This document shows, piece after piece, positions 41,336 through 54,309 of a stretch of DNA of 64,000 nucleotides (its first letter is position 1; every line of letters begins with the position of its first letter). This DNA is from Monomorium pharaonis (lineage: Eukaryota; Arthropoda; Insecta; Hymenoptera; Formicidae), in NCBI RefSeq assembly GCF_013373865.1, contig NC_050473.1, positions 14,764,783 through 14,828,782 of the forward strand, in the 5' to 3' direction. The translations under genes and the position numbers were made by a program. The notes under the pieces are model-generated. The model saw only the letters and a program-made list of their open reading frames with translations, made no database searches and was not told the origin of the DNA.

Positions 41336-42800
41336 TCACCATGCGAACGGGGAGTTTAGGGGAGATAATATCTCGGCTGTAACGTAACGGCCTGCGGGAA
41401 ACAATCGCCGTGAGAGAATCTAATTTCTGGCCGCGGAACGCTCTGCTTTAATCTCGAAATTTCTGGCCGCGGAGAAATGATATTTTGCCCGGTAATGCAA
41501 TTTAATAGTCGTTATGAAAAACCCACGGAAAATCGGCCGCGACGCGACGATGCAACGAACACGCGGTCGTTACCCGAAAGTGTCAATTTGTACGCCGATA
41601 TACCCCGTTATCGCTGGTTTTGAATGTATTTATTACCGCGGAAGCCTGCACAGCGTTTAAAGGGATAAAAAAAATGCGTCCAGCCCACAGAGGCGCGCGT
41701 CACGCCGCTTAACCGCGCTAAACAAATAATTATCTCTGCAAATTAGTCAAAACGTGCTAATGAAAACAATTTACTTGCGAAAAATTTCCAAAAGTCGCCC
41801 GCGCAGCGTCAAAAACGGCCGTTTTCTACAACGTTTATTAGTACCACACGTGTAATTTCGCGTTGAAGCATTCGTGATATACTGACATCGTGTATTCCAG
41901 TTACTCTTTTTCCAATACTGTGATGAACTGTTGCTGGGAGGCTTTTCGCGTCATGATTGTACCGCAGCGCTGTACGCGATTGAAGGCATCCCCGGAGTAA
42001 CGCTGCACTAACAATTTTTCCCGTTGTTTGTCGACAGAACTTTTACAGAATTTATGGAATGACGAAATATTGAATTAAACATTCTTCATTTTTCTCGAAT
42101 AAATTCGAGATTGTGTGCGTGCACACACATTGCTGATACGGTTTTTTTTTTCCATCCTCTGCCTCATAAAAGACCGTCCGGTTTAGGTATGTTTACGACC
42201 TCGCTAAAAAATTACAAAAAATTTTTACAATAAATTTTCCGCTTGCAACGCTTCTCCGGGAATTCCGCCAATGATTGCCTTGTCTCTCCGAGGAGCAGCC
42301 ACGACTCCTCAAGCAAAAGAAGCAAGGAATGCCCGAGCTCACGGTCGCACGTGTAGGTACGTCGCGTTAACGGATATAAAACAGTACGGGGGAATGAATG
42401 AGTTCTTTAATCGAGATTCCTTTCGGCGCAATTAATAGGACATGCTTATCTCCTGGCGCTTAAATAACCATTTCAAATCTCTCTCGAGTCGCGTCGACTT
42501 CTCTCTTGGACGTTATTGTTTCCTGTAACGGAAGACGACCGAATCTAAAAAGAGAGGAGTGGTGCACGGGGGTTTATTATTTATCTGCTTCTTGAGTCCC
42601 TCCATTGTTTCCGCTTAACTCCCGTCCTCTGACCGACCATAATCTCGCGCGCCTCGAACGTAGTTAGCGCAAACAATGCTGTGCACCGGAAACGAACCAC
42701 TAATTAGAGGAAGCGACGAGGGTGAGCCGTAGTATTATAACGTGGGACGGATTACCTGCATTATGAAATTTGGAAGTTGGCGGACCACCGCTAATGCTTT

Positions 42801-45180
42801 TAAACGCAAGCTGAGAGGGTAACTTGAAAAATCTTTTTTCCTTCTTTCTTTGTAGTTAAAGTGTACCGCATTCCTCAATTAACTGCACATTCCGTTACTC
42901 CTTCGAGTGATTGTTACGTAGTTTAAAAGCCGGGAAAGTAAAAATTTAATCACCGTCACACGAGCAATCCCCTGAATTTCATCGATCAATGGCATTACTT
43001 ATATACGTAATTCTCGAGTATCTATCTAATTACCTAGATTCATTGGGGGATCAAATTATAATACAACTTAAGAAACTTTTGCGGCAACTTAATGGCTTAT
43101 TTTGCAAATGCACGTGCAGTCTTCGCCCGTTTCGGCTTTACCTCTACGACTCGTTAAGAGTTTCAGATTACATTGTGTGCCAAGACCTACGGTATTAAAA
43201 TTTCTCGCAAAATCCGTCAACGACAAATCGCAACGTTACATTGTGAAAAGAGGAGAAAAAGTCTTTTCGAGAATTTTTCTTATAAATTATTGGCAGAAAT
43301 GTTCTCTCGATAGCAAATATGAACCGATAAAACTCCTCATTCACAATCAATTTTAATTCGATAACAAATTAATATGATTGATTGACGAAAATAAATGTTG
43401 CAAAAAATTTTAGTCACGTAATTATGTTCTTATGTATACATACATATATAAATACCTATATCAATTGTAATTAAATGAGTGCGAAATAAGCAAATTATAC
43501 AGGAATATTCAAATAGGTAGATATTCAAGTCATTAATATTGCATAGCCACTTCCGGTGATTTCCATTCGGTGCCGGAACTTTCCGTAGTCTATGCATTTG
43601 TTTTGGCTCCTCGAAGGGTAGAATGGCGAGACGCAAAGTCAGCGCATTTTTTCAGAGGACATGTCGTAGTAACCGAAAATTTATGTGGGTCAGCGTTCGT
43701 TCATTTTCAATATATACGATCCTTCCGCGCCAAACTTTAAGGCCTTACACTTTAACGAAAAATAATTGCGTTCAAGCGTGACAAAGCTTCCGTCTCTTTT
43801 AATTATTTTTTAAATTATTATTAATTTTTGTTACTTGTTTTAACGTTATTATTACTATATATAATATTGGACAAAAGAATCCAATACTATAGATTATTAA
43901 AAACAAATATCATATATGAGCAATGCAACAAAAGTGCATACAATTTCTAATTTTATTATAAAACAAATACAACATAATTGTCTGTGATAGAAAATGTAAA
44001 TTGCTAAAGTATGAAAGTATTAACTTTACAATACAGCATCTCCTCTCGGCAATGGAGACGAGTCAACCTCCATCACTTAAGAGAAAGCATTAACCTTATT
44101 AGAACCGCTACTTTCCTATTACGGCTTATTATTTCTCATTCATTTTAACAACATTTCCATATTCCAAATTGCAATCTATTATTATTTACGACTTACGAAT
44201 TTCCGTATAACATCAGCTCTGCTACTCATAATCTCGTCTACTCACCTAAAAACAAAAAAAAATTACACATTAGTAAAATACTATAATAACAAAGATCATA
44301 AGAAATAGTGTGATAAAATAAAAGAAGATTCTTAAAACTAATACGTTTTCGCGAATTTTAATACGATTAATTTCATTTATGGAACAAAAGCAATATACAT
44401 TATATAAATTTATTCAAGCTTAATCTAATAATTTTTTATATATACATGAAAGCCACGTTTAATAATAAAATACTGGTGACGTGATTATTTTTCTCCGTAA
44501 TGTAATCAAGATAAATGTATTTCATTCATTAAATTCTTTTGAAAAATTTATGTTATAAAATGAAATTTGCTGAATAAAACTTAAAAAAGAATTTTTGTGT
44601 ACGTAGAATACAATGTCGTACAAACATAATATTTTTATATATTAATAAAAATAAAATGATAAATCAGCAATATATAATAAAATCGTGAAGTATGCGGAAA
44701 CATTGCACAACCTTTGATATATTTTTTGATCTTCAATACTGATGGTCAAACGTTCGTATTTGATAATGCCAAAGCTTCAAAATCGCGTTCGGCAAGCACG
44801 CGTAAATATTTAACGGAATTAAATGCAGTTCTTAAAGCTGGCGAAATTATAATCCATGAATTTTGAAACAACGTTCGATGTGGGCATATTATGGAGAACA
44901 TGAATAAGCTTTGAATGAAACACGGGGCATCGGATTAATTCTATCGATTGAACGACACAAAATGAAGCAGGAAATTAGAACTTTTCAATAATCACCTCTC
45001 TTGTTTATGCGGTGTATGATAAGTAATTTCTAAAATTATATTTAGTCTCTTGCAAAATTCGATAAATCCGTAATAATTATTAATTCATAATATTTATACT
45101 CATTACACGTACAACAGTAATTATCAAAAGCTGGAGTAAGTAAGAAATAATTATTATAATTTCAAGATACATGAGTTTCC
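42801..45180. other. AT-rich non-coding DNA
   Basis: Strongly AT-rich from about 43780, with no ORF of note and no recognised element. Confidence 0.5.
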
Positions 45181-46423
45181 ATCTCTTTAAAGCTTTTCAT
45201 AACATGTCGATCGAGACAAAGTTAGATAATTTCATCGAATGCAACGGAAGTATTGACGTAAATGTTGAGTTAGGTAACAGACAAGCAAAAAACTCAAACG
45301 ATTGACGACGTCGCAGAGAAATGGTCGACAAATGACGGGGCGAACAATAATAGGATTGATCGGGACGCAAGACGAGATTTCATCGATAAGGAGGCGAGCC
45401 TAACACTCGATAATGATGCCCTAAGAATGAGTCAACCCATTGGGGGTTGGAAGTCGAACCGAAGGATTAAAGCGGAAGCCATCATACATTCATACAAAAA
45501 TTCTCTACTAAACGATACGACGATGTGTGAGCGGCCCCGGTTATAATTAATTCTACAGAGCGATCAATTAGTATGTTGCCCGTGTATTTTGCATACGGCT
45601 GTACACGAGGACCGACAAAACGCGGGCGGCATAAAATTCAATTCGAAAATTAATGGAGTTACACTCGCTCTAGATAATAGAGGGAAAACGCGTTTGAAGT
45701 TATAACAGGGATACACACACCGATTAAGCAGATTACATTAACATTATGTAATTGTCCTCGTATGGCTCTTATACAGTACTAAATGCGATATTAAAGCGTA
45801 TTTGCGTAGTAGACTTTTGTACTTGTTTGTTAGATGGGAAATATTGTACTTTTATTCTGCCTGGTGTACTCAAAGGTATGTAAATATTTACATCTGTAAA
45901 TAGAAGAGGGACTGTAAATGTTACATGTACATTGCATAGTAATGTTTGCATGCAAAATATACGACTATTTACCAAATATCCCGACGTTCCCATAATTTTG
46001 TTACACATATTTTAACAAGTAAAAGCTGTTCGATATATCTTTATTATACGTTGCTCTGGTTTATCTGCCACAATGGCATGTAACAATTTTTATATTAAAA
46101 ATGATTCTGTAATCACATGGTAGGTTTTTGGTTAGAGAAAATCTTATTACATCAACGCGCTAAAATTACATTAAAAAAATAAAGATAATTATATCGTGCG
46201 AATTGCGTTAGAGTTTTTATGTTCCCATAAAAATTGTTGTTATTACGTTAAAATGTTGAAATTATTATTACTACGAAAAGTTTATATTTTCTTTAAGGCG
46301 ACGCTCCGTGCTAACGTATTCTTTTTCTTTTGGGTAGAGACTTAAATTCAGACATTCGGTTCTCCTTGAAGGAAAGAGCCGCGTATCTATTATAGACTAT
46401 CGTTGCCTCTTATTATTCGCGGC
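45181..46423. other. Complex block (45.2-45.7 kb) inside AT-rich DNA, candidate enhancer
   Basis: About 450 bp of balanced-composition, low-repeat sequence lies abruptly between AT-rich flanks, like the block at 10.4-11.1 kb. It has no ORF with a recognisable motif. A constrained regulatory role is inferred only. Confidence 0.35.
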
Positions 46424-46465
46424 GGCACCACGTACCATATATATACATATATATGTATATGTGCC
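46424..46465. repeat. 42-bp imperfect palindrome with TA-rich core
   Basis: GGCAC at 46424-46428 pairs with GTGCC at 46461-46465. Between them CATATATATACATA-type sequence is nearly self-complementary to TATGTATATG. It could extrude as a cruciform or fold in RNA. Confidence 0.6.
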
Positions 46466-46510
46466 ACCATCGATACCGAGTTTCTTCCGAGAAAGCCGGG
46501 TTCGGCCCCC

Positions 46511-46546
46511 ACGTCGACGACGACGTCGACGACGACGACGACGACG
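46511..46546. repeat. GAC/GTC trinucleotide repeat
   Basis: Imperfect (ACG)n containing two GTCGAC palindromes. Antisense reading gives a serine/threonine run, a composition artefact. Confidence 0.9.
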
Positions 46547-47339
46547 CCTCGTTATTTATTTGTCGTAGCCTCGTAATGATAAACTTCGGTTGCGGTGGTA
46601 CGTGACCGTGCCGTAGGTGCTTCCGATACAAGGGAATCGCAAAGACAAACATCTATAGACATGCAACACGTGTCGGTAAGTATCTAACGTACGGATAGAC
46701 AAGACGGTAAATAATTTAGTACCCTCGGCCGCCCGGCAGTCTGCCGCCCTGTCTGTAAATCCGCAATATATACCTTATCCCTTGCAACATCCCACCTCGC
46801 GTCCCGTCGCCCCTGTTCCACATCAACCGACTTACCCTCACTGGCTTCCGCGAAATCGTCCTCGCACCCTCCCGCCGTCGTCGCGAGTCAATTACGGCGG
46901 GGCCTCTCGCCTCCCTTGTGCGTGGCGGTGCGTAATTGCGCGACTAATTGACACGAGTACTTTTCGACAATGCCGATAAGCCGCGCGACGCGATTCCGGA
47001 TTGACAATAAACCCGTAAGGAAGCGTGGCGCGGGAAGGTATTTCGTGTTCGCGAGCATTCCCCGAATCTTCGCCGTGATTGCGCGCGATATTGTTCAAGT
47101 TCGATGCGTGCGCTTAACTCCTCGTCAGAAATCAGGCGCGAGCAAAGGCAAGGCGGTGTGTGCAGCCAGCTGTCGCTGTCGCGTACCTACCTACGTATCG
47201 TCGCGTGTTAATATATATAGAATGCATTCGCGCGCACTTGGAGCCAAGGAGGCAGAAAAGCTGACGCCCTTCGGCACAGGCGTGCCAAAAACCTTTTGTT
47301 TCCTCCCGCGAGCGAGAAACACCAGATGAATTTCTACCC

Positions 47340-47360
47340 CGCGCGCGCGCGCGCGCGCGC
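47340..47360. repeat. (CG)10 alternating run
   Basis: A 21-bp alternating C/G run, the sequence class most prone to Z-DNA. Confidence 0.95.
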
Positions 47361-47362
47361 TG

Positions 47363-47390
47363 CAGTTAAGACGTTACAGTTAAGACGTTA
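47363..47390. repeat. Perfect 14-bp tandem duplication
   Basis: CAGTTAAGACGTTA is repeated twice without mismatch, two bases after the CG run. The unit contains ACGT. Confidence 0.95.
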
Positions 47391-49754
47391 CGTTATTACG
47401 CTACAGTTATCGCGTGATATTAAATTCCGTAAATTTCGTTCGCAAGGAGGCGTGATGCCTCGCTCGACGCTTATATCGCAACTTCGGCTCGTTCGCCGAA
47501 CAAGCGCCGGTACGGATCTCGCGTGAAAATAAGAACGATATCGTAATCCTTAGACCCGTCTGATTTGCGATTGTCGAAAGAACAAAGAGCGATTTACTGA
47601 AAAACCCTACGCTTGTAATTATCTAATTTCACAATTCAAATATTCTCAGTGATATAGTATTAGCTAAAGGGAAACTTCGTATCAAGTCTTCGAGATTTCT
47701 TTCAGATTACCGCGAGTTTAGCACGCGATAAAAAAAAAAGGTTGATCAAAGAGATAGAAATGAAATAGAAATAAAAAAAAAAAGAAAATCAGACATTTGA
47801 CACGCTACGTGAGAACAACACAGATGCGTTAGCGAAAAGGCCGGTTGAAAAGTTACCGGCAAGATCAAGAACTTCCTCTCATCTTGATACAACTTTCCCG
47901 AGGAGCTTAATCCATTTCCGTCTGCACGTCCCAGAAACGCGTTGGATTTACAACGGCGTAATTTATAGGGTCGTCTTCTTTTATCCTCCCCACAAAGCTA
48001 ACGGAATGCACTTCGCACTATTTGAACTATTCCGACATTCCGCGGTTATCGCGAATCGTATAACAAAATTGCCGGGGAAATGCGCGATATACCGTCAGAA
48101 AATCTCCCGTCGGCGAAAATGCATCGAAATATTTCGCGGAGGAATGATTCGGAAGCTTTATGATGCACTCTCCGCGGGCATTGTTAATGTTTGCTGCATA
48201 ATGCGTAAAAAAAAGCAAACTTAGCAGAAGCAGCAGGAGCAGGATGAATTCACGGTTGCACTAAAAAAAAAATGTCGAGATGTGTTTAAAATAGCGTTGA
48301 ACCTCTTTCCGAGACGTACAAATAATAAACTGAATACTAATCTCGCTTCCGTAAATTCCGTGCTTATACAAAAAGCTTAGCGAAGTCACGTTTCGTTCCA
48401 TTCTATAAAAGGGTATCCTAAAATTAGCCGGGGAGAGTTCACGGAAACGAGACCGTGCCACGATCTCGGAAACTCTACCTAGAGCAGGAGATTTTTAAAA
48501 CAGCGTGTCGCGAAATGTCTACCGCGCCCCTTCGTGTTCTGCATTCTTTTTCCCGGGCGCGTTGTAAGGTGAAGGGTCAGAAATCGATTGCTCCGAGAAA
48601 CGGGATTCGATATGATAAACCGTCCCGATAACGTAGCGCGCAACAAGCGAGGTTTACAATTTACCTTTCGCCGCTGAAGCCGCGATAAAATGCTCGGCCG
48701 ACGTGTATGTAAGTGATCCACGATAATGAAGCCATTATACACCGAGTCGGCCGCGTTAAGATTATAAATTCAGGTATTCAATATTTTAATTGATTGCTCG
48801 ATTTGCTCTCACAGCACGTTTCGTACATTTGCGGTACACACGTTCTCACCGCGAAAGATCCGGTCGGAAAACAGAAATAATCGAAGGAGTTTGGTCCACG
48901 TTTGGCGAGCACACTCTACACGGAGAGAGTAAACAAGTCTTACGGTCACTGGGCTCTTTCTACTTCGAGCTAGTGTCTCGAACATGTAATGAGTACCAAT
49001 CCGCTGTGCTCAAAGTAAATTAGGCCAAGTAGCAAGTGAAAATGGCCAGCGAGACGTGCAGAGAGCAACTAACGAATACAAGAAGGTAAAAAAGTACAAA
49101 AGGGTGAAGGATATCTTAAAAGATCAAAGAGGGATCGTTCGAACTGGGGGAACGATAAAAATATTTCTGCAAACGTAATCATTCTGTTTAAAGGAGAAAG
49201 TTCTTTTTGTTCTTCTTCTTTCATCTAAGTAATGATCGGTCGACTATCAAAAGTGAAACATATGTAAGCATTCGATTCTGATTTCGTCACGCAAATGATA
49301 GCAGAATTCAAACTCGCATATATTTACTGAATTGTAATTGAGTTCCGAATAGAGAGTTGAAGATTAGTAACTCCGTAATTAATGAGCGGATCAGAATAAA
49401 AACACTAAAATATCGCTTATCGTGCATTAAACCACTCCGTGTTTTGATTACTCTGTGAATGCGGATAAGCGGATGTTGAACCGCGCGGAATGATCGCCGA
49501 GCAAATTCGCCGTAACTCAGCGGAACACGCCTGGAAGACGCCTAACAGCTGGTGCCAGTTTCGGATTACGTATCGTCTTTGTAGATTCCGCCAAATACGT
49601 ATTCCCGCCGTCTGGCCGGCCTGGCACGCCATGCGTTATGTTAAGAAGTGCAGTTAATTACGAAGATAATTTCGAGTCGTGTGTTTGCGTGCTGCACATA
49701 ACGAGCTTCCGACTTCGGGAGTTTCTGCCATGCAAGCCAATCTGCTTTAAACCC

Positions 49755-49793
49755 ACCGCCCAACCGCTACCGCCGCCACCGCCACCGCCGCCC
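49755..49793. repeat. CCG/CCA trinucleotide repeat
   Basis: Imperfect (CCR)n, read as a proline run in one frame. No gene context supports it as coding. Confidence 0.85.
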
Positions 49794-50100
49794 TCGTCTC
49801 GACGCGCGGCGTCGACGTGCCAACCATCGGCGCACCTCCCCGTCAGTGCGCGATCGTTATCAGACAGACAGATTTAAGCGAAAATCTCCGATCGGGTGTC
49901 CCAGGAAAGCCATCGACACCTGAATCCGCTGGCGCTGGTCGCCGGAATTCCACGGAGGGAAATGTCAAATCCGACGAAAAACGCGACGTGTGTCGAATTT
50001 ATGACAGTTCTCGGCTCAAATTAAAGCCCGTTTGAAAGAAAAAGGGAGAATTTTGAAACGCGCGAACTCCGCATTCCTTTCGCGCGGAAACCTTTATCGT

Positions 50101-52740
50101 TTAAAATAAACACCGCGCCAGGCTGCACACGTCGCGTCAAGTAGATCTTTCCGAATGGTCTACACTACATACGCTATATTTCGTGTAGCTTTCGCAACAA
50201 GCTAAGTGTGTGCATGCGTTTTACGTCTTTGAACAAGATTTTCGCGGGGTTACTTCAGAGAAAAGGTTTTCATCGTACTCTCTCATTTTTCCTCAGGAGC
50301 GCCAAGACGTTAGAATATGCAGAATACGTTGAAGATGTACGCGCGCTCGTTCTAGTCTCACATTTAGCTTGGAAACGTGATTGTTTCATTTTTATTTTGC
50401 ATAACAACGCGTCTGCATACAAACAAAACGAAAATAAGAAATTCAAGTAAAATGAAATTCTTCTACTAAATAAGACGAAATTGCGATAACACGTTAATGA
50501 TGAGAAAATTATACAAATGTTTAATGAGCTCTTTTAATGCAATTAAATGGCAAGATTTTAATTCATGCCTTTCAGGCAACTCTATTTGTTAAATGGAGTG
50601 CACTATTGCAACATATTTTCGAATAACGTTTCAAAGCGTGCTTTGCGTAGCGTTGACGTTGCCCTCTGACCTGTTTTACTAGCGAAAACACCTGAAGAGC
50701 CAATATTGTTGCTCCGCATCCATAAATGCGTCTAATAAATCACTCTACATGTACCGTTATAAAACATTCGTAACATGTCCACAATTGTTTTGATAACCGC
50801 ATATGAGTTAACCGTTTGTCTCTTTTTTTTCGTAATTTTGTATTCCTTGAATCAAAATAATGTTGTGGAAGTTGTGAGTTATAGTTTATTACTGAAATTT
50901 CACGCGTAGAAAATTTTATGAAAATGTCTCTCACTTTTTTATGAGGAAAACAATTTTCGTATCAACACTGCTCGAGCATTCTTTAACGTTTACACGGAGT
51001 TGTCATTACGCATGATCAGCACAGCGAAGTTCGTGCTCCCAAAGTGCGAAGCGGCGCGTTTTTCAAGCTGTCTAATTATCCCTTTCTTGAAAATGTTCGC
51101 AATTCAATTTCATCAAAATTTATTCGTTGGTTAACACGGTCGTTAATTTGTAATTATAACGTTTTAATAATAATTTTTAAAAATACAAGTGTCATCAATA
51201 ATGAAAAAGATCTCGTGTTCCGAGAACATAAATATTCGAAAACTCGTTACAGTTGGCTGGCATCATTATATATAAATCTTTTTTATTGTATTTCTTTGAA
51301 ATGACAATTATTTTGAGCACGTTACCAAATCTCCTCTTTTTACTATTAAAACTGGCTGTGAAATTGATTCCATCGTTAGTGCGAATTGATAAATCGGGAA
51401 TCAAGTGAATTTTGAAAGCACGATATATAACCGCAAAAATACGTAAACATCGATAAACGAATGTTTATTAATTTTTCATACAGCACATAATGCCATTGAC
51501 GTCGAGAATACGTTCGGTATTTACAAAGGAAACGCTGAATGCTGGCAATTTCAGATACATATTCGACGGAAACGCATAATTTTTCAGCATCCATATACAT
51601 ACATTTGAGAAATTTCAATGCAACCCGCTCGCGAGACATTTTCCAGATCTCACCGTAGAAGTCGTTCATATTTCATTGCCACTTTAGTCACTGAATTTAC
51701 GAGAAACGCACGAATTCTCGTAAATTATAAATTGAGTGAAAAGGCGTGCATTTATGTAGAGATGTTCTAAATTGCTTTTGCACGCGCGCATAATGGAACG
51801 AAGCAGTATCGCCGTACGGTATTTCTAACAAATGGAACTAATCACGGCGCTAATTACAGCGATTACGGAATATAATTAAACCCTCCCTAAAAGGACGCTC
51901 GCAAGTCTCTCTCTCTCTCTCTCTCTCTCCATTCTTTATTCGGCAATTGAACACGGCACTGTCCCACTTGTTTCCCCTTGATTTCTCAAATTCACCCCTG
52001 GTATCATAATCTCCGTGCTCGAGTTTCCAAGAGTTGCCAAGTCGTCGCGCACTTTGAAAGTTCTTTCTCGCAGCTGCGGCAGATTCCGTGATCATCGAGC
52101 TCTACAGCTATTGCTCATCGTTCCCGGTCGACCGAGTCAGATAGATAAATTAGCAGTTTAATTTGCGTTTAATTAAACGGCGCCGTTGGTGTGCTCCACT
52201 TAGAATAATATACGTCAACCAACAATTTTCTCTTTGAAGTCATTTTTACGATACCGCAATTTCATGCTTTACGAGTTTCTCTCTCATAGCAAGATTTTCA
52301 GAATTCCCTACATCTTTTTTCATGAGTGACTAAAAAATATAGGTGCGGCACATTTTTTAATTTCATTCCTAACATTTAATTAATCTTTTTATTTCTGTAA
52401 TTTTTCGTACACGATTCTATTTTGGCTCACCTCACTAATTCACATATAATCTATTTTCGATGTTTAGTCGCGTGGTAGACTGGTAAATTACTAATAAATC
52501 AAGAAGTTCAAATGTATTCAGCAAAATTTTATTTTAAAACGCATACTTCATTCAGTGGCACGTATTTTACATCGTCTAATAATCCGATACCGTAATCATT
52601 GAAACAACGTTGATACTTCGAGGCAATTTTCTAAATCATTTACCGCTCGCTATATATAAAAGAAATCGATAGAATCAATTGAAACCATCCAATAGACGGG
52701 AATAGCATTGCGAGATAAATTAACGATTAATTTGTATTTA
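50101..52740. other. Mixed to AT-rich non-coding DNA
   Basis: No recognisable coding sequence. A CT tract lies at 51906-51929. Two related AT-rich strings, AGATAAATTAGCAGTTTAAT at 52143 and AGATAAATTAACGATTAATT at 52713, continue into TTTAATTAA and then GC-rich sequence. Confidence 0.4.
51906..51929. repeat. (TC)12 microsatellite
   Basis: A perfect 24-bp TC run. Confidence 0.95.
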
Positions 52741-53246
52741 ATTAACAGCTGTCGTCGGAGCGCGGTCCTCCGTACCACGGAGACCAATGCTCCCGACTTC
52801 CTCTTGGGTATTGATTACAAATTCAGATAACATAACAAGCTAACGAGCGATAATTATCGCGCGCGCTCTCCCGTCCGAAATCTCGATGATTTAATCAACT
52901 TCGCGTACACACGTGCGTGTGCACGCGGTATTCTGTGCGCGTGAGACCTTTGACGTCGCACCGAGCCATTATAGGAACCGTCGTTCGTTTCGCCAATTAT
53001 CGCGCGGACAAGAACCGGATCAAGAGCCGGCTCGGGAGAAGATCGTGTTCCCTCGATCCGATTTATGGACGATCGATAGACGATACGTGTACAAAACGGG
53101 TGACTGCACACGCCGAGTGCACTCTCGGCCAGATCTCTCCGCCGTTCGATTCGGTTCGCGCGATACCAATCTTACTCTCCCTGGCGTAAACCGGAATTTC
53201 CACGACTATTTTTCGCGGCGGCGCTCTGATATGCCTTAAGACGTGA
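52741..53246. other. GC-rich non-coding island
   Basis: CpG-rich and open in several frames on both strands (for example 52913-53239, 108 aa), with no recognised domain. It leads directly into the double hairpin. Confidence 0.4.
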
Positions 53247-53316
53247 ATGGATGTCCCGTGAAGAAAGTTCACATCCATGGGAACGGATCACGTGGCTCGT
53301 AGCTACGAACGATCCG
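53247..53316. repeat. Two adjacent hairpin-forming inverted repeats
   Basis: Hairpin 1: ATGGAT (53247) and GTGAA pair with TTCAC-ATCCAT ending at 53278, leaving a GTCCC bulge. Hairpin 2: CGGATC (53284-53289) pairs with GATCCG (53311-53316) around the perfect 12-bp palindrome TCGTAGCTACGA (53297-53308). The two are separated by five bases. No poly-T terminator or known RNA family is recognised. Confidence 0.6.
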
Positions 53317-54094
53317 ACCGCTTTCGTCCGCCACGGTGCAGTTTCAACGGATGAAAATAAAATATTCGAACGTTATCATACTGATATTTCTCTCCTAATT
53401 GTTTATTGTTAACGTACCTTGTTTTCATTGATTCTAACGTAAATTGTTACAATTCGTATAAAAATAATACGCGTTAATTGTTACCGCCAAGCGCAAAATT
53501 TACATCATGATCATATAATTGCTGTAATTTAACACGATAAAACTTTCCGAGCGTGTGTAACATAAAGTTCTGTTCAACGACGAGTTCAGAAAATAATAAG
53601 CGTATTATTAAATCTTTTTAATTAAATAAATTTACGAGGTATTGGAGCATCAATTAGAAAGTGGCCACTAAATTTAATTAATTAAAATGCAATAACTGTA
53701 TAATTATGTATTGACCATCACGAAAAAAAAACATGTACAACGTGGTCGATAATATGGATACGTCAGGCAGTTCAGAAGTTTGCGCGTGGAAAACAGCAGC
53801 GTTGGACAAATAATCGGAGAGTGTATCGATAAATATGCATGTGCAAATATATATGGCCGTATAATACGCCACACTTGATTCTATGCGAAAAGTACATTTA
53901 TCTGAATATTGTTTTGAGGTCGCAGCAAACGATACCAGCGGTTTGCTGTAGTTGCAAAAGGCGGTTAACCAAATTACCGTTCCAAACCAATATTCCATAG
54001 AAATGCGAAAAAGAAGATGCAAATTTAAACGCAATTGATAGATGACAATAAAATCCCGCTTCGTTTTTTTTTTCTTTACAACAGTCCACTTTCT
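53317..54094. other. AT-rich non-coding DNA
   Basis: The 152-aa antisense ORF at 53678-54136 spans the foldback element boundary and shows no motif. Nothing else is supported. Confidence 0.45.
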
Positions 54095-54309
54095 CAGTGA
54101 GAAAAAAATGTTGTTAAATTTGATTAAATTTTTCAACTCGATTAAATTTCTTTAGTTCAAGTATTTATTTATTTTACTTAAATACATAAAATATTAAGAT
54201 TTTAAATCAAATTTTTATGTATTTGACTGAAATACATAAATAGTTAAATTAAACAAATTTAATTAAGTTGAAAAATTTAGTCAAATTAACAATTTATTTT
54301 TCTCTGCTG
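54095..54309. mobile_element. Foldback MITE-like element
   Basis: The left arm (54095-54150; starts CAGTGAGAAAAA, includes TTGTTAAATTTGATTAAATT) is an imperfect inverted copy of the right arm (54250-54309; ends TTTCTCTGCTG). The best core, 54111-54149 against 54256-54292, differs by only a few bases and single-base indels. The centre also folds: AAATACATAAA occurs on the left and its relative around 54215-54240. The element is about 215 bp, AT-rich and without an ORF. No convincing target duplication is visible, so exact ends and superfamily are open. Confidence 0.65.

Larger units (their letters stand above)
38517..42800. other. Non-coding mixed to GC-rich DNA
   Basis: ORFs at 39028-39372 (114 aa) and 40994-41359 (121 aa) are Arg-rich, as expected from CpG-rich random sequence, with no domain. 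CT and GA tracts occur at 40471 and 41297. No exon is supported. Confidence 0.4.
46547..50100. other. GC-rich non-coding region
   Basis: CpG-rich sequence with many overlapping ORFs and no domain. It holds a GC alternating run, a 14-bp tandem duplication and a CCG-type repeat, listed separately. Composition is compatible with a promoter region, but no transcription start can be assigned. Confidence 0.4.

Noticed and set aside
48918..48931. TACACGGAGAGAGT, resembling the end of the 14.3-kb MITE
   Set aside because: No matching inverted end within 400 bp and no similarity beyond about 12 bases; probably chance.
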